From Verrucomicrobiales bacterium (GTDB taxonomy: Bacteria; Verrucomicrobiota; Verrucomicrobiia; Verrucomicrobiales; DEV007), in assembly GCA_029213065.1 (NCBI GenBank), contig JARGPH010000036.1, positions 1,238 to 56,762 on the forward strand: a stretch of DNA of 55,525 nt, read 5' to 3'. The notes beneath the pieces were generated by a model that did not search any database, had not been told where the DNA came from, and was given only the letters and a program-made list of their open reading frames with translations. Positions 24,829 to 36,500 of the stretch are shown in pieces. Each line of letters starts with the position of its first letter. Positions within the stretch are counted from its first letter, which is position 1. A program made the translations under genes and the position numbers.

Positions 24829-27402
24829 CTATTTCGCGGGATAAACGTAATTCCCCGGAGCGTTCACTACCGGAGCGACAGAACGTGGCGGAGGAACATC
24901 CCGCGCACTGTAAAGTTCATCCTCGGTCCCGTAATCGTTGATCGGGTTTCCTCCGGGATCAACCAGTCGAACCGTAACAAAAATAAGCATGGCTCGCTTC
25001 TTCGACTCATGTGTCGAGGAGCGGAAAGCCCGGCCGAGCACAGGCAGATCGCCAATGAAAGGGACCTTGTCATTCGTCGTCGTGATCCCCTCGCCGTGAA
25101 GACCTCCGATCGCAATGGTCTGACCATCCCACACATCCACATTCGTGGTCTCCTTAACCGCGTCGAAGACAGGCATGAGAATTTCGTTCGGTGTCAGGAC
25201 AATGGCACTTCCGAACAAATCCGTACGGTTCCCGTTTAGAATGGGCGTTCCATAATTGATAAAACCGGCAAATTCGCTGAAATCGAGCGTGATATTGACA
25301 TTCACACTGTGATTGTCCTGAGAAACGGTGGGCTCAACTTCAATCACCTTACCAAGACGTCTCGTTTCGAAAGCAGTCGGAGTCGCAGGCGTAACCGGAA
25401 TCTCATCCGGATTCACATCATAGGTAGTGCCATTGATAACGCCACCGATTTGGTTCGGAAGCTCCGGTGGATCGTATTCAGTGGGATAGATAAACTCACG
25501 GGCCTGCTCGATTTTAGCAATTTGCCCCGGCTTCGCCGGCACACTGACATCGCAGAGGGTATCACTCGCCTTCAATTGACTCAACCCGCGGAGAACCATT
25601 TGAAACTGGGGATCCGTAAAGACACCGGCAATGCCGAAGATTCCGGGAGCCTTCGTCGAGGACGGATTACCCGAGCCTCCCTGAATCACATCGTCAATCG
25701 TCCTTGCCGAGCTAACATCTCCGGTTCTAAGCCCACTGGTGACAGGGAGGAGCCCCACCGGACTGCCTCCGGGAGTTACGATAGGGTAATCGATTCCATT
25801 TGTCGCGGCCGCAGCATTGCCATCAGTCCCCCCTCCGAAGAAGGCTCGCGGAGTGGAACCAAAATTGGACGGACCGAGGAGAAAATCCATTCCAAGCTGA
25901 TTCAGTGCCGTGGATTCAATGGAGATCATTTTGACGCTCACCATCACCATCTTGTCACCTCCCGCTTTGACTGCGGCAATCAACCCCTCAATAGAACGCT
26001 GTTGGTCCACCGTATTCCGTACCACCAGCTTACTGGTCGCCGGGATGTATCGCGCATTGGCGCCTTCACCAAATTCGATTCCATTTTTTATTAGATAATC
26101 TTTCGCCGTGATTCGCTTAACGAGAGCCCCTCCCCCTCCTTCATCCGGCGAGGCGAACGGATCGACGGGACCAGCCGGTCCAGCCCCCTGGCCTTCACCT
26201 GAGATAAAGCCGGGCGGAACCACATAAGTCCTCGTAACAAGGGCCCCCTCAATATCTGAGGACATCGGCACAACAGTGACAGCAAAGGCATCGACCCTGT
26301 ATTTCATGTTGACCTGACCGGTTACATACTGAAGAGCCACGCCGAGAGGCACGTTCGAAATTCTCACGGAAAGACTTCGTTGAGAAGGATCAACCCCGCT
26401 CGCATCAGGAGCACTGTCGACAACGATATTCACACCTCGCTTCAGTGGATCCGTCTCAAAAGTATCCAGTTCCTGAGATTTCTGTGTGAGGAACTGCAAG
26501 ACATCAACGAGTCGGGCGTTGTTGAATTCAAGCTTGGGAATCACGATATTCTTAAGCTTCTGCTCAATCTGAACGCTTCCGCTCACCGCCACTTCGCCTA
26601 GATTAAGATCTTCGCTCCCTCCCGTATCCATCAGCGGAACGGGAGACTCCCATTGTTCAGCGACCTGCCTGAGCATTTTGGACCGGGTGTGATCGTAGGC
26701 GGCATCGGTATAATTCATCTTATGCCGCTCCACATTCTCAAGACCTCTCCGCGCTGCTGTGTTGTATGGATCAACCGCCAACGCTTCGTGGTAAGCTCTT
26801 TCGGCCCGGTCATAATCCCCCAACTCGAGAAAGCCTTTTCCAAGAATGATTTTGCTGTTCACGAGCTCAACCTCACGAAGATGCTGCGGGGACATTGCCT
26901 GATTATATCGATCATCATGCGAACGAATATCCGCTAAAATCTTCTTCACTTCAGGGTCAAGGATCGCCTCAGGCACATCCGAGTTCTCAGCGAGCAGGGT
27001 GACAGCGGCAAGAGTCGACTCCGCTTCAGCCCATTTAGCCTCGGAAATGAGAACTTTCGTGAACTCAAGGGAAGCGGCCTGATAGCGCTTAAAGAAAATG
27101 CGTCGCTGATCAGCTACTGCGGGCACCGAGGGAATCGTGTCGAAGGCCGCTTTAAAATAATCCATCGCCTCCCCATAGGATCGATCGGAAAAAGCGTTTG
27201 AGCCCGCGGTAAAGAGCGTTTGGGCGGATTTGACCCGAGCCTGCCTCCTCTGGGCCTCCTGCGCAGCAATCCCCGCTACGCCGCCGGGAAATTCATTTCC
27301 ATCACCGAAACTCAGGGAACTGGTAATCAGTAAACCACAGCAGATCATCCAACCGGCACTGCGGAATGGAATTTTCGATAATCTGTAAGGCGAATGAGCC
27401 AA
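24829..27402 (-). CDS. Secretin-family outer-membrane protein with N-terminal TPR repeats
   Basis: An 857-residue protein. Start taken as TTG 27402, because this gives a positively charged signal-peptide n-region before GWMICCGLLITSSLSFG; an in-frame ATG at 27348 would remove it. Next are TPR-like helices (about 60-95 and 185-225: GKGFLELGDYDRAERAYHEALAVDPYNTAARRGLE). An STN/N0-like domain follows at about 290-390 (IVIPKLEFNNARLVDVLQFLTQKS...ISNVPLGVALQYVTGQVNMKYRV). The secretin barrel occupies about 480-820 and ends with the signature VWDGQTIAIGGLHGE...VPFIGDLPVLGRAFRSSTHESKKRAMLIFVTVRLVDP. Secretins form outer-membrane gates for type II secretion and type IV pili. This one starts 113 bp after the stop of the giant exoprotein gene on the same strand, with no other secretion component in view. 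Confidence 0.85.
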   Translation of the reverse strand: MAHSPYRLSKIPFRSAGWMICCGLLITSSLSFGDGNEFPGGVAGIAAQEAQRRQARVKSAQTLFTAGSNAFSDRSYGEAMDYFKAAFDTIPSVPAVADQRRIFFKRYQAASLEFTKVLISEAKWAEAESTLAAVTLLAENSDVPEAILDPEVKKILADIRSHDDRYNQAMSPQHLREVELVNSKIILGKGFLELGDYDRAERAYHEALAVDPYNTAARRGLENVERHKMNYTDAAYDHTRSKMLRQVAEQWESPVPLMDTGGSEDLNLGEVAVSGSVQIEQKLKNIVIPKLEFNNARLVDVLQFLTQKSQELDTFETDPLKRGVNIVVDSAPDASGVDPSQRSLSVRISNVPLGVALQYVTGQVNMKYRVDAFAVTVVPMSSDIEGALVTRTYVVPPGFISGEGQGAGPAGPVDPFASPDEGGGGALVKRITAKDYLIKNGIEFGEGANARYIPATSKLVVRNTVDQQRSIEGLIAAVKAGGDKMVMVSVKMISIESTALNQLGMDFLLGPSNFGSTPRAFFGGGTDGNAAAATNGIDYPIVTPGGSPVGLLPVTSGLRTGDVSSARTIDDVIQGGSGNPSSTKAPGIFGIAGVFTDPQFQMVLRGLSQLKASDTLCDVSVPAKPGQIAKIEQAREFIYPTEYDPPELPNQIGGVINGTTYDVNPDEIPVTPATPTAFETRRLGKVIEVEPTVSQDNHSVNVNITLDFSEFAGFINYGTPILNGNRTDLFGSAIVLTPNEILMPVFDAVKETTNVDVWDGQTIAIGGLHGEGITTTNDKVPFIGDLPVLGRAFRSSTHESKKRAMLIFVTVRLVDPGGNPINDYGTEDELYSARDVPPPRSVAPVVNAPGNYVYPAK

Positions 27403-27515
27403 GTCACAAAATGGGTTAGTGCCTGCTAAAGCGTTAGAAGGCAGATCTTAGCAGCACCCACGCGGAGTCCGCAAGAAGAGTTTTCCTTCGATATTTGTCC
27501 CGAAACACTACGGTT

Positions 27516-30500
27516 CTATTCAGCGCCGCCTTCTCCTTTGGTTGCGTCCTCCTCCTCATCGAGGATGCGTTCCTGGGTGCTGAGTACATCTTCAAATTGA
27601 GTTCCAGCCCCGAATTTCGTATCCAATTGGTTGGTAAAAGCGAAATGGTAAACAGGGTTTCCGTTCACGTCGTAGTGATCATATCCCTCGAAGAACATTC
27701 TAAAAGGATTGAATCCCGTAAAAAGTCCTTCGTTCTCGCGAATCCAATCGTCCTGCGTTTCATCATCCGGAAGAAATCCGAGCAATTGAAGCAGAGAAAA
27801 TCCGGGAAAGCCACCGCTCCGACCGAAAACTCCACCGGAGCCACCGGAGCCAGAGTCGCCCCCGCCAAGAGGATCCGTCCCCGGATCAACGATGACCGGT
27901 CCTCCGACCAACTCAATCGAGTTGTAGTAGAAGGCAAAGTTACCCGCATTCGTTGGCGCAGGTCCCGTATCAAATGCATTCGAATGCTCAGCCGGCATCA
28001 GAATCTGATCACCGGTGATATTCACAGTGAATTCATCATCACGCTGGAGTTCGGTTGGATCGACCGCGGCTCCCTCGAAGGCGACTCCGTTGAGCAAGGC
28101 TCCAACCGCCACGTCGTTGCTCGAACGCTCAGGAAGATAGAATCGCAATTCGTCGGTGCCGGCAAACTCACTATCGCTGTCCGCGATAAGACTTCCGCCG
28201 GTGGCATCAGTAGGAGCATCGGAGTTAACCGCAATCTGAGTCGATCCGGTTCCTGTCGCGCCTGCCGCAGCGTCATTGACATGACCAATCATGCCATCCG
28301 TCATCAGAATATCCGAAGCCGCTGCCACTTTGATATCGCCGGCCCGCGTCCCCGTTCCGGCGAGCGCATCAATCGTTGAAGAAGGAGAAAAGAGATCGTC
28401 ACCATGGCCGATTTGAGCGTATGCCCCCTTATCTCCGTTTGCGGCTGTCAGAATAATGTCATTACCGGAAGCCACATCGATCATCCCACTGAAAGCACCG
28501 CTTGCGGTTGCTCCGCCATTTCCGATCTGGCTGAAACCTCGAATGTCGGACCCTCCCGTAAGTTTGATATCATTGCCGGCAGTCACGGCTACATCACCCA
28601 CGAGGGTGTCTACGGTTGCCTCAATACCGCCCGCGCCGATTTGAGCACTTGCCTGAACCCCGTCACCTCCGCTCACGATCACATCAAGTGATGAAGTAAC
28701 CGTTGTCGCTGAAGTAATCGAATCGGCATCGGTTTGAATCCCGCCTGCGCCGATGGCAGCTTCCGCGAAGGTGCCGTCACCACCGGTGACTTCCACATTC
28801 CCCACCGTTGCATCAACAACGACGTCACCGGTGATATTGCCAGTGCTGCGACTGCCGCCGTTTCCGAGACGGGCAGAAGCGCTCGATCCGTTGCCACCTT
28901 TAACGAGAACAGAGGCGGCATCAATATCGAGCATTCCACTCTTCACCCCGGACGAGGAATTCCCCCCGTTGCCCAACTGGGCGAAAGAATTATCTCCTCC
29001 TGCGGTTATGGAAAGGGCGCCGTGAACCGCTCCCCTCGTGAGATCGACTGTAATATCGCCTCCTGCAGCGGCATCGGTATTGGCTCCGCCATGACCTGCC
29101 TGAGCAGCTGCGCCCGTCGCACCGCCACCAGTGAGAGTGAGTCCGCCCTCTTTTGCGACCACTGTGATCGCTCCAGTCGCAGCAACACCATCAGCTCCGG
29201 TAGCGGCGTTGAAGATCTCTTCGTTAAATCCTATTTGTGCAAAAGCACCCGTCTGACTATCCGAACCGGAAACCGAAACACCGGCACCAAGAACCGTCGT
29301 TTCGCCATTCGCGCTTCCGATCGCGACCGGGCTCGCCAAATTGACTCCGCCGACATTCACCGCAGCACCATTCATCCCGTAAGATGGAAGACTCGCGAGA
29401 ATCTGAGTGAAATCGATCTCAAGCTGAGAAATCGGAGGAACGTTAGCGTGATTGATAGAGCGTAGGAGTCCTGTTGTTCCATCCCACCCCGCAACAAGGT
29501 TAACGGCACCACCACCTGCATTCAGCACGCTGGCACTGGCATTCACATTCCCGGTAGCGACCAGGTCGATATGATTGGTCGAATTACCCGATGCACCGAT
29601 TCCGTCGATATTCAGATCACCGCCGGTGACGCCAATCTCGACGTTGCCGCCGGTAAGCATGTTCTGGATCATTGCAGTGATCCCTCCAGCCGTAGCCGAA
29701 GTATCGAGGGTTCCCGTGACAAGGCCCAGATTCGATGTCGCAGAAACGCCTGTCGCACCGAGGTGCCCCATGAACGCGATTCCGGAGTTATCAGTGAAAG
29801 TCGAACCGCCGGCCACGTTTACTCTGACATTCCCCTGACGGGTTCCCGTTGAGAGAGCCGATATATTGCCGAGGTTGAATCCTGCATTGGTTCCGCCATG
29901 ACCGATCAATGAGTAGGCCTCCGTTGCGGTTCCACCACCGCTGAGACTGAGATCCCCGCCCGAATCGACATTGATTTCGGCACTGACATTACCGTCATCC
30001 TGAAATCCCCCGTGACCGATCTGACTGTAGGAAGCATCATCGGCTCCCGAGCTCAGAGTTATGTTTCCGGAAACGGTAGAGACAGCGACCGTGCCACTCC
30101 TGGTCCCGTCGGCATCCCCCGCGGTGGCATCGGCGCCCCCGTGTCCAATTTGCGCATAGGCGTTGTTCCCGTCGCCCGCCGCGATTGTCACGTCAGTCGT
30201 CGCACGCGCAACCACATCGGCAGCGAAAGTGCCGGTTGCGTCCGTTCCCCCGTGACCCATCTGAGCGTAGGAATCAAGTCTTCCCGCAACACCACCGGTC
30301 AGTGAGATCGCTCCGGTCGCTCCAAGCGCGACAGCCCTGATCGTTCCACTGTAATCCCCGTCGGACTGATAACCGCCGTGACCGAGTTGCACGTAGTTTT
30401 GGCTGCCCGCCGCACCTGCTGCTGTGAAATCGATCACTCCGCCGGCATCGACTGAGATCGCTCCCGACTTGTTGCCATCAACTCGAAGGCCCCCGTGACC

Positions 30501-33500
30501 AAGCTGAGAAAACTTCCAGTTCCCTCCGCCGCCGCCTGAAGCAAAGCGAACATCTCCCGTCGCATCGACATCGATGACACCGCTCTGCGTCACACTGTCA
30601 TTGCTGAAGATACCACCATGACCCAACATCGAGTATGACCGGTCCCCTGACCCTGACACAAAGCTAACATCACCGGCCTTCGCATTCACTGTGATATTAT
30701 CGGAAGCAGTTCCAACCGCGCGGTCACCACCGTGACCGATTTGAGCATAGGCCTGTGCGGCCCCGCTGCCGGAGAAAGAGATCCCGCCATTATTCGCCGT
30801 CACTGAGATGGCCCCGGTTCGATTGCTTGTCGAAAGAAGTCCACCATGACCAATCTGAGTATACGAACCCGTTCCGGCGCCTGTCTTGAAGTCGATTCCC
30901 GTTCCGGCAGCCACCGTGATCGCTCCGCCGAAGGTTCCCTGAGAACGGGTTCCTCCGTGACCAATCTGAGTGTAAGTCCCAATCTGGTTCAGACCAGCGA
31001 GTGTGGCAACCTGCCCGGCGCTGGATGTGACCTGAACAGCCCCGTCGATCGTTGCATTCGTATCGGTTCCACCATGACCAATTTGCGTCGCCGCATCAAC
31101 ATTCCCGCCCCCTGTGAGCGTGATTGCATTGACCGCATCCACATCAATAAGCCCGGAGAAAACCGTGCCGGAAGCGCGCTCTCCACCATGTCCTATCATG
31201 ACACTGTTCTGAGCGTCTGAGCCAGCCAGAGCAATCGCATCCCCGGCATCCACATCAATCATTTGATTCACCACCTCGTAAGCGGAAAGCTGACCGCCAT
31301 GGCCGATCTGAACGTAAGACTCTCCCGCGCCTCCATTGGCACCGGTTAAGAGAACGCTGCCGCCAACGGCGTTGACAGTAATCAGTCCGGCGACCGTTTC
31401 ACCGGCAACACCTGAATTAAATCCTCCGTGGCCGATCTGAGAAGGAGCATTCCCTGTCCCCTGTTGGTTACCGGCGAGGTCAATATTACCACTCGTGCTG
31501 GTAACGGTGATATTGGCCCCGGTTGCGCCGATGATTCCGGAACTGCCCTCGCCACCATGTCCGATTTGACCGTAAGCACCGTTCGCTGACTGACCCGCCA
31601 CCGTCACGCCCGTGGCGGCATTGACGGTGAGATTACCGTCTTTTGTTCCGGCAACATAGCCACCACCATGACCAATCTGTGCGTAGGAATTGAGAACACT
31701 GCCACCGAGAACACTGACACTTCCAGCCGCGGAATCGACCGTCACCAATCCGGAATGATTTCCGTCATGATCGTAACCACCGTGACCAATTTGCGCGTAA
31801 GCCCTCTCGCGATCACCGCCGAGGACAGAGATATTGGTTCCGGCGTCCACATCAATCTCGCCTGACTGGTTACCTTTACCGGCGGCACCATTGTAGAGTC
31901 CTCCGTGACCAATCTGAGCATAAGCCTGATTGCTTTGGCCGGCCTTAACCTCAAGGGTAGTACCGGCATTCACTGTGATCTTCGCGAGATGATTTCCATC
32001 AGCATACTCTCCGCCGTGCCCAATCTGAGCATAGGACTGAGCGGCGTCATTGTTATTGTCAATCAGAGCGCCGGTCACGTTGATCCGAGTCCCCGCCGTC
32101 ACCGAAATCGTTTCAGCAGCGGTGGTCCCTCCGGTAGCTCCGGTGAAATCCGCCTCGTGTCCACCGTGTCCGATTTGCGCGTAGTTGTTATTGTTGAGCC
32201 CCGCAATAACATCCACAAAACCATTCGTCGCAGTCGCGGTAATGGCACCGGTTCGATCTCCTTTCGAGTTGCGTCCCCCGTGTCCGATTTGAGCGTAAGC
32301 GCCGTCGTCGGCCACGCTGCCTTCCACCGTGATATTATCGGCTGCCGTCGCAATAACAGCACCGCCCATATCGCCATCCGAATTCTGTCCCCCATGCCCA
32401 ATCTGGGCAAAAGGACCTTCAGAGCCTCCCTTGAAGTCTCCGGCAGTGATCGAAAGTGATCCGCTGCCATCGGTTCCCGCATTCACCGTAATCGCACCGG
32501 AATGGTTTCCGTCGGTATCCGTTCCGCCATGGCCGATCATCGCAAAATGTCGATCATCGCCGGCAGGCCCTCCGTTATCGATTCCACCGGCAAAGGTAAT
32601 ATCATTGGCTGCAAACACGTCGATCTGCCCGGTGTGAGCAATCGCGGCACTGCTTGCCACGCCGCCGTGTCCGATTTGCACGAAGTTGTTATTTCCATCC
32701 GCACCGGCCGTCGCGAGGATACTTCCGGCTTTAGCCTCTGCTTTGATCGCACCCGAAAAATCAGCCGGATTGGCGGAGACATAGCCGCCGTGACCGATCT
32801 TCGCAAAGGTCCGGTTTCCGGAAGCACTGCTGCCGGGTAAATTGGCAGTGATGACGATGTCACCTGTGTTGGCTGTCACCGTGATCGCTCCGTCAAAACC
32901 TGTCCCCTGCGCGTCGGAGGAGTCGCCTCCGTGCCCGATCATCGCATAACCTTCCTGATAGCCGCCGCCGAGAATATCCACTCCGCCGTCCGCCGTGACC
33001 GTGACAGCAGAGTCCGCCTGCACATCCGCATTGTGGCCTCCATGACCGATCTGAGCATAAGTGCGGCTGCCAGTACCTGAAGTAGAAGGAAGCCCACTCC
33101 CCTGAAGCGCCACTTTTCCTCCGTTGGCACTCGTCACCGTAATCGCCGCATTCGAAATCTCACCATGAGCACTTCTACCGCCGTGGCCGATTTGAACATA
33201 AGCATCGTCGGTCGTTCCGCGGTTAAGCAGAACCGCTCCGCCGCTTGAAACGGTGATAGCGCCTTCGCGCGTCCCCTCGTTTGATACACCTCCGTGTCCA
33301 AACTGAGCATAACCGCCACGACCGGTATTGGCGTCGCCCTGTGAACCTGAAAGAACAATGTCAGCTCCGGAGCCTGTCGTGGTAATCCTGATCGATCCGG
33401 AATTCGTTCCCGGGGCCCCTTGAGGAATAGCGGGATTGAAACCTCCGGCACCATTGACGACTCCGACATCAGCGACTCCCCGGGCAACTTCGAAATCGGA

Positions 33501-36500
33501 GTTGTAACCGCCATGACCAATTTGTGCGAAGCTTCGAATATCACCACCAATGGTGGAGCCATCAGCCTTGAAATCGATTCCGGTAGCAGCCTGGACATTG
33601 ATGGCTCCAAAGTGATTTCCGAATGCCTCGTTTCCACCGTGCCCGATCATTGCATACTGAATGTTTCTCGTCCCCGCAGTGAAGTTGATGGCTCCGGCGG
33701 ATGAAATGACATCAATCGTTCCATTGTGACCTTCTCCCGCTGCAGCGGATTGCTGGTAACCACCGTGACCAATCTGAGCGAACCCGGTTCCACCCGCTTC
33801 GAACCCGCCGGTGAAACTGATATTGCCGGTAGCCCCCACTTTAATGTCGCCTGTAATCGTTCCCGGAGCATACGTCGTATTGTTGTTCACGCGTGTGTCA
33901 TCTGCGGAGCCGGAGATACCGTCAGCACCGCTGTTGTCCAATCTTGTGCCCGCATCATTGCGTCCACCGTGACCGAGCATGGCGTAAGAAGCGCTGCGTC
34001 CTGCCTGGAAGGTTATCGCTCCACCCGCCACATTTTGATTCACATTAATGTTACCGGTGAAAGTGCCGCTGCTGTTTTGGCCGCCGTGGCCGATTTGCAC
34101 GTAACTGCGATCACCGGACGCTCCGCGAGTATCGAAAGTGATATCACCGACCGCATCGAGGTCGATGTTACCTGAGTGATTTCCATCGGAATAGTATCCA
34201 CCGTTTCCTATTTGGGCATACGCCTCACGCCCCTGATTTCCGGAACCGGCAACTGTGGAACCACCGGCAAGAAACTCAATCGCTCCGCCGGAATCGACAT
34301 CAATCAGATCCACAACAGCCCCGTGATTCCCCGTCGAATCCCGGCCACCGTGACCGATCTGCGCGAAGCCTTCGCGGTGGTTGTCATCGCCATCAGCGAG
34401 AGTGCCGTGGAACTTGATATCCCCGTTGAGAGCCTGCACCAGAATACTGCCACTGGTGTCGCCGTTCGATGATCTGCCACCGTGACCGATTTGAACGGCG
34501 GAACGACCCGTCCGGGCGGTATCCGTTCCGAAGAGTATTGAACCGCTATTACTCGTGACACTGATCAAGCCGGATTTCTCACCATGAGCTCCGTTGCCGC
34601 CGTGACCAATCATGGCGTAGGCGTCACCCGCGTTGCCAACATTCCGATCAAACTGAATTGTGTTCTCTGCCTCAACGGTAATCGAAGAAGTTGAAACCAC
34701 CTCGGTGCCGGAACCATTATCGAATCCTGAGGCACCAACCCCACCGTGTCCGATCTGAACATAAGCGGTGCCGCTTGTCCCCGAAGTTCCCGTAATCGCT
34801 CCACCGGAAGTAACAGACAGCACTCCGGTATGGGTTCCATCGGCATCCTGGCCGCCGTGACCGATCTGAACGTAGGAGCGGCCATGAGCCCCACCAGTGA
34901 GGCCGATATCCCCCGCAATATCCACATCAATGAGACCGCTGTGATTGCCGAAAGTGGAATGCCCGCCATGACCGATTTGAACGTTCGCATCGACTTCACC
35001 ACTCGTCGTCGCAGCGCCGGTCATAGTGAGGGTGCCACCATCAGTCGTCGTGATTTCGATGTCTCCTTCATTGCCATCGAGATCACCAACACCGCCTGCA
35101 CCGATCACACCATTGGTCTTCTCGGCTTCATCACCGCCGTGCCCGATCATCGCATAGGAGCGACTTCGGTTACCACCTGACAGAGCCACATTACCTGCCG
35201 CATCGATATCAATATTGCCTTTTGAATAGCTTCTCGCGTCACGACCTCCGTGACCGACCTGAGCGTAGGCTTCGTTACTCTCACCCCCGGTCAAAGTAAG
35301 TGCGTTACCTGTCGCCGCATCTTTGCCGTTGATCGTCAGCTTGATGTCGCCGAAACGCTCTCGGGCGTCAGGGTTGGTATCGGGAGCCAGCAACCCTGCA
35401 GAACCACGTCCACCGTGCCCGATCTGCGCGTAGGCCTGAGGAGCCACGTTCCCGGCGCCCGAGGTATCACCGGCGGCAGTTCCTTCAACACTGATATATC
35501 CACCGGTCGTGATCGTGATATCATTGTCCTCCGCCTCCCGCATCAGTCCATTGCTCTGAGAATGGCCGCCATGGCCGACTTGAGCGTACGCCTCATTTCT
35601 GTTCCCCGCCGTGATCGTCAGGTCACCATCAAGAGTGAGGTTAATGTGACCTCGAACGGAACCATTGGAGTTGTCGTTTCCTCCGTTTCCGATCTGCACA
35701 TGAGAGTCAATTCCGTCTCCACCGTCCATATCGACGTCGATGACATTTAGAATGTCGATCTGGCCATACTTCTCGTTGTTCACATCGCGCCCTCCTATGC
35801 CGATCTGTGCAAAGGCGTCAGTACCGCCGCCCTTCATGGTGATGCTTCCGCGCTTCGCAACGTCAGTCGCACCTGTCAGCAGAATATCAGCCTCCTTGTT
35901 TCCGTCCACATTGTCACCGCCATGCCCGATCATTGAGAAGGCGGTGTCTCCACTGCCGGCGTTCATCGTGATGTTCCTGAAGTTGGAAAGCGTCACCGCC
36001 CCGGCAGTTGTCACAGCAGCATCCCGAATTCCGTGACCGATCTGTGTGTAAGCTCGTGTGCCTGTTCCGGCCGTAGCCACCGCCGAATCATTGAAAATAA
36101 CATCCCCCGGCTCACAGAAGCTGATGTTAATCGCGGCAGTGACGTTGCCCGCCGTCGCCCCGGCTCCGCCGTGTCCGACTTGAACGTAAGTATCATCGGC
36201 AGATCCGGCATTCATCGTGAGGCCACCCTCCTTCAGATAAAGATCAATCCTGCCGGTCATATTGCCGGCACCGATACTGCCATTGTGATAACCGAACTGA
36301 GTGAAGGCACCGGCAGTGTCGCCCGCATTCATCGTCATGCCGTAGGCAGCCGCCACGTTGCGACCCAATCGGGTTCCCACCATTACCGCGTTGTCCTGAT
36401 CCGCGCTGCCGAGCGTAATCCTGCCCGGCCCGTCCATGGCCGCATCAGCGCCAAATGTCGCACAATCATTGAAGTCGATTGAAACACCACCCTCACGAAT

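Noticed and set aside
24829-27402. Idea that the secretin belongs to a full type II secretion or type IV pilus locus here
   Set aside because: No ATPase, pseudopilin, inner-membrane platform or pilotin gene is present nearby; the neighbours are korA and the giant gene.
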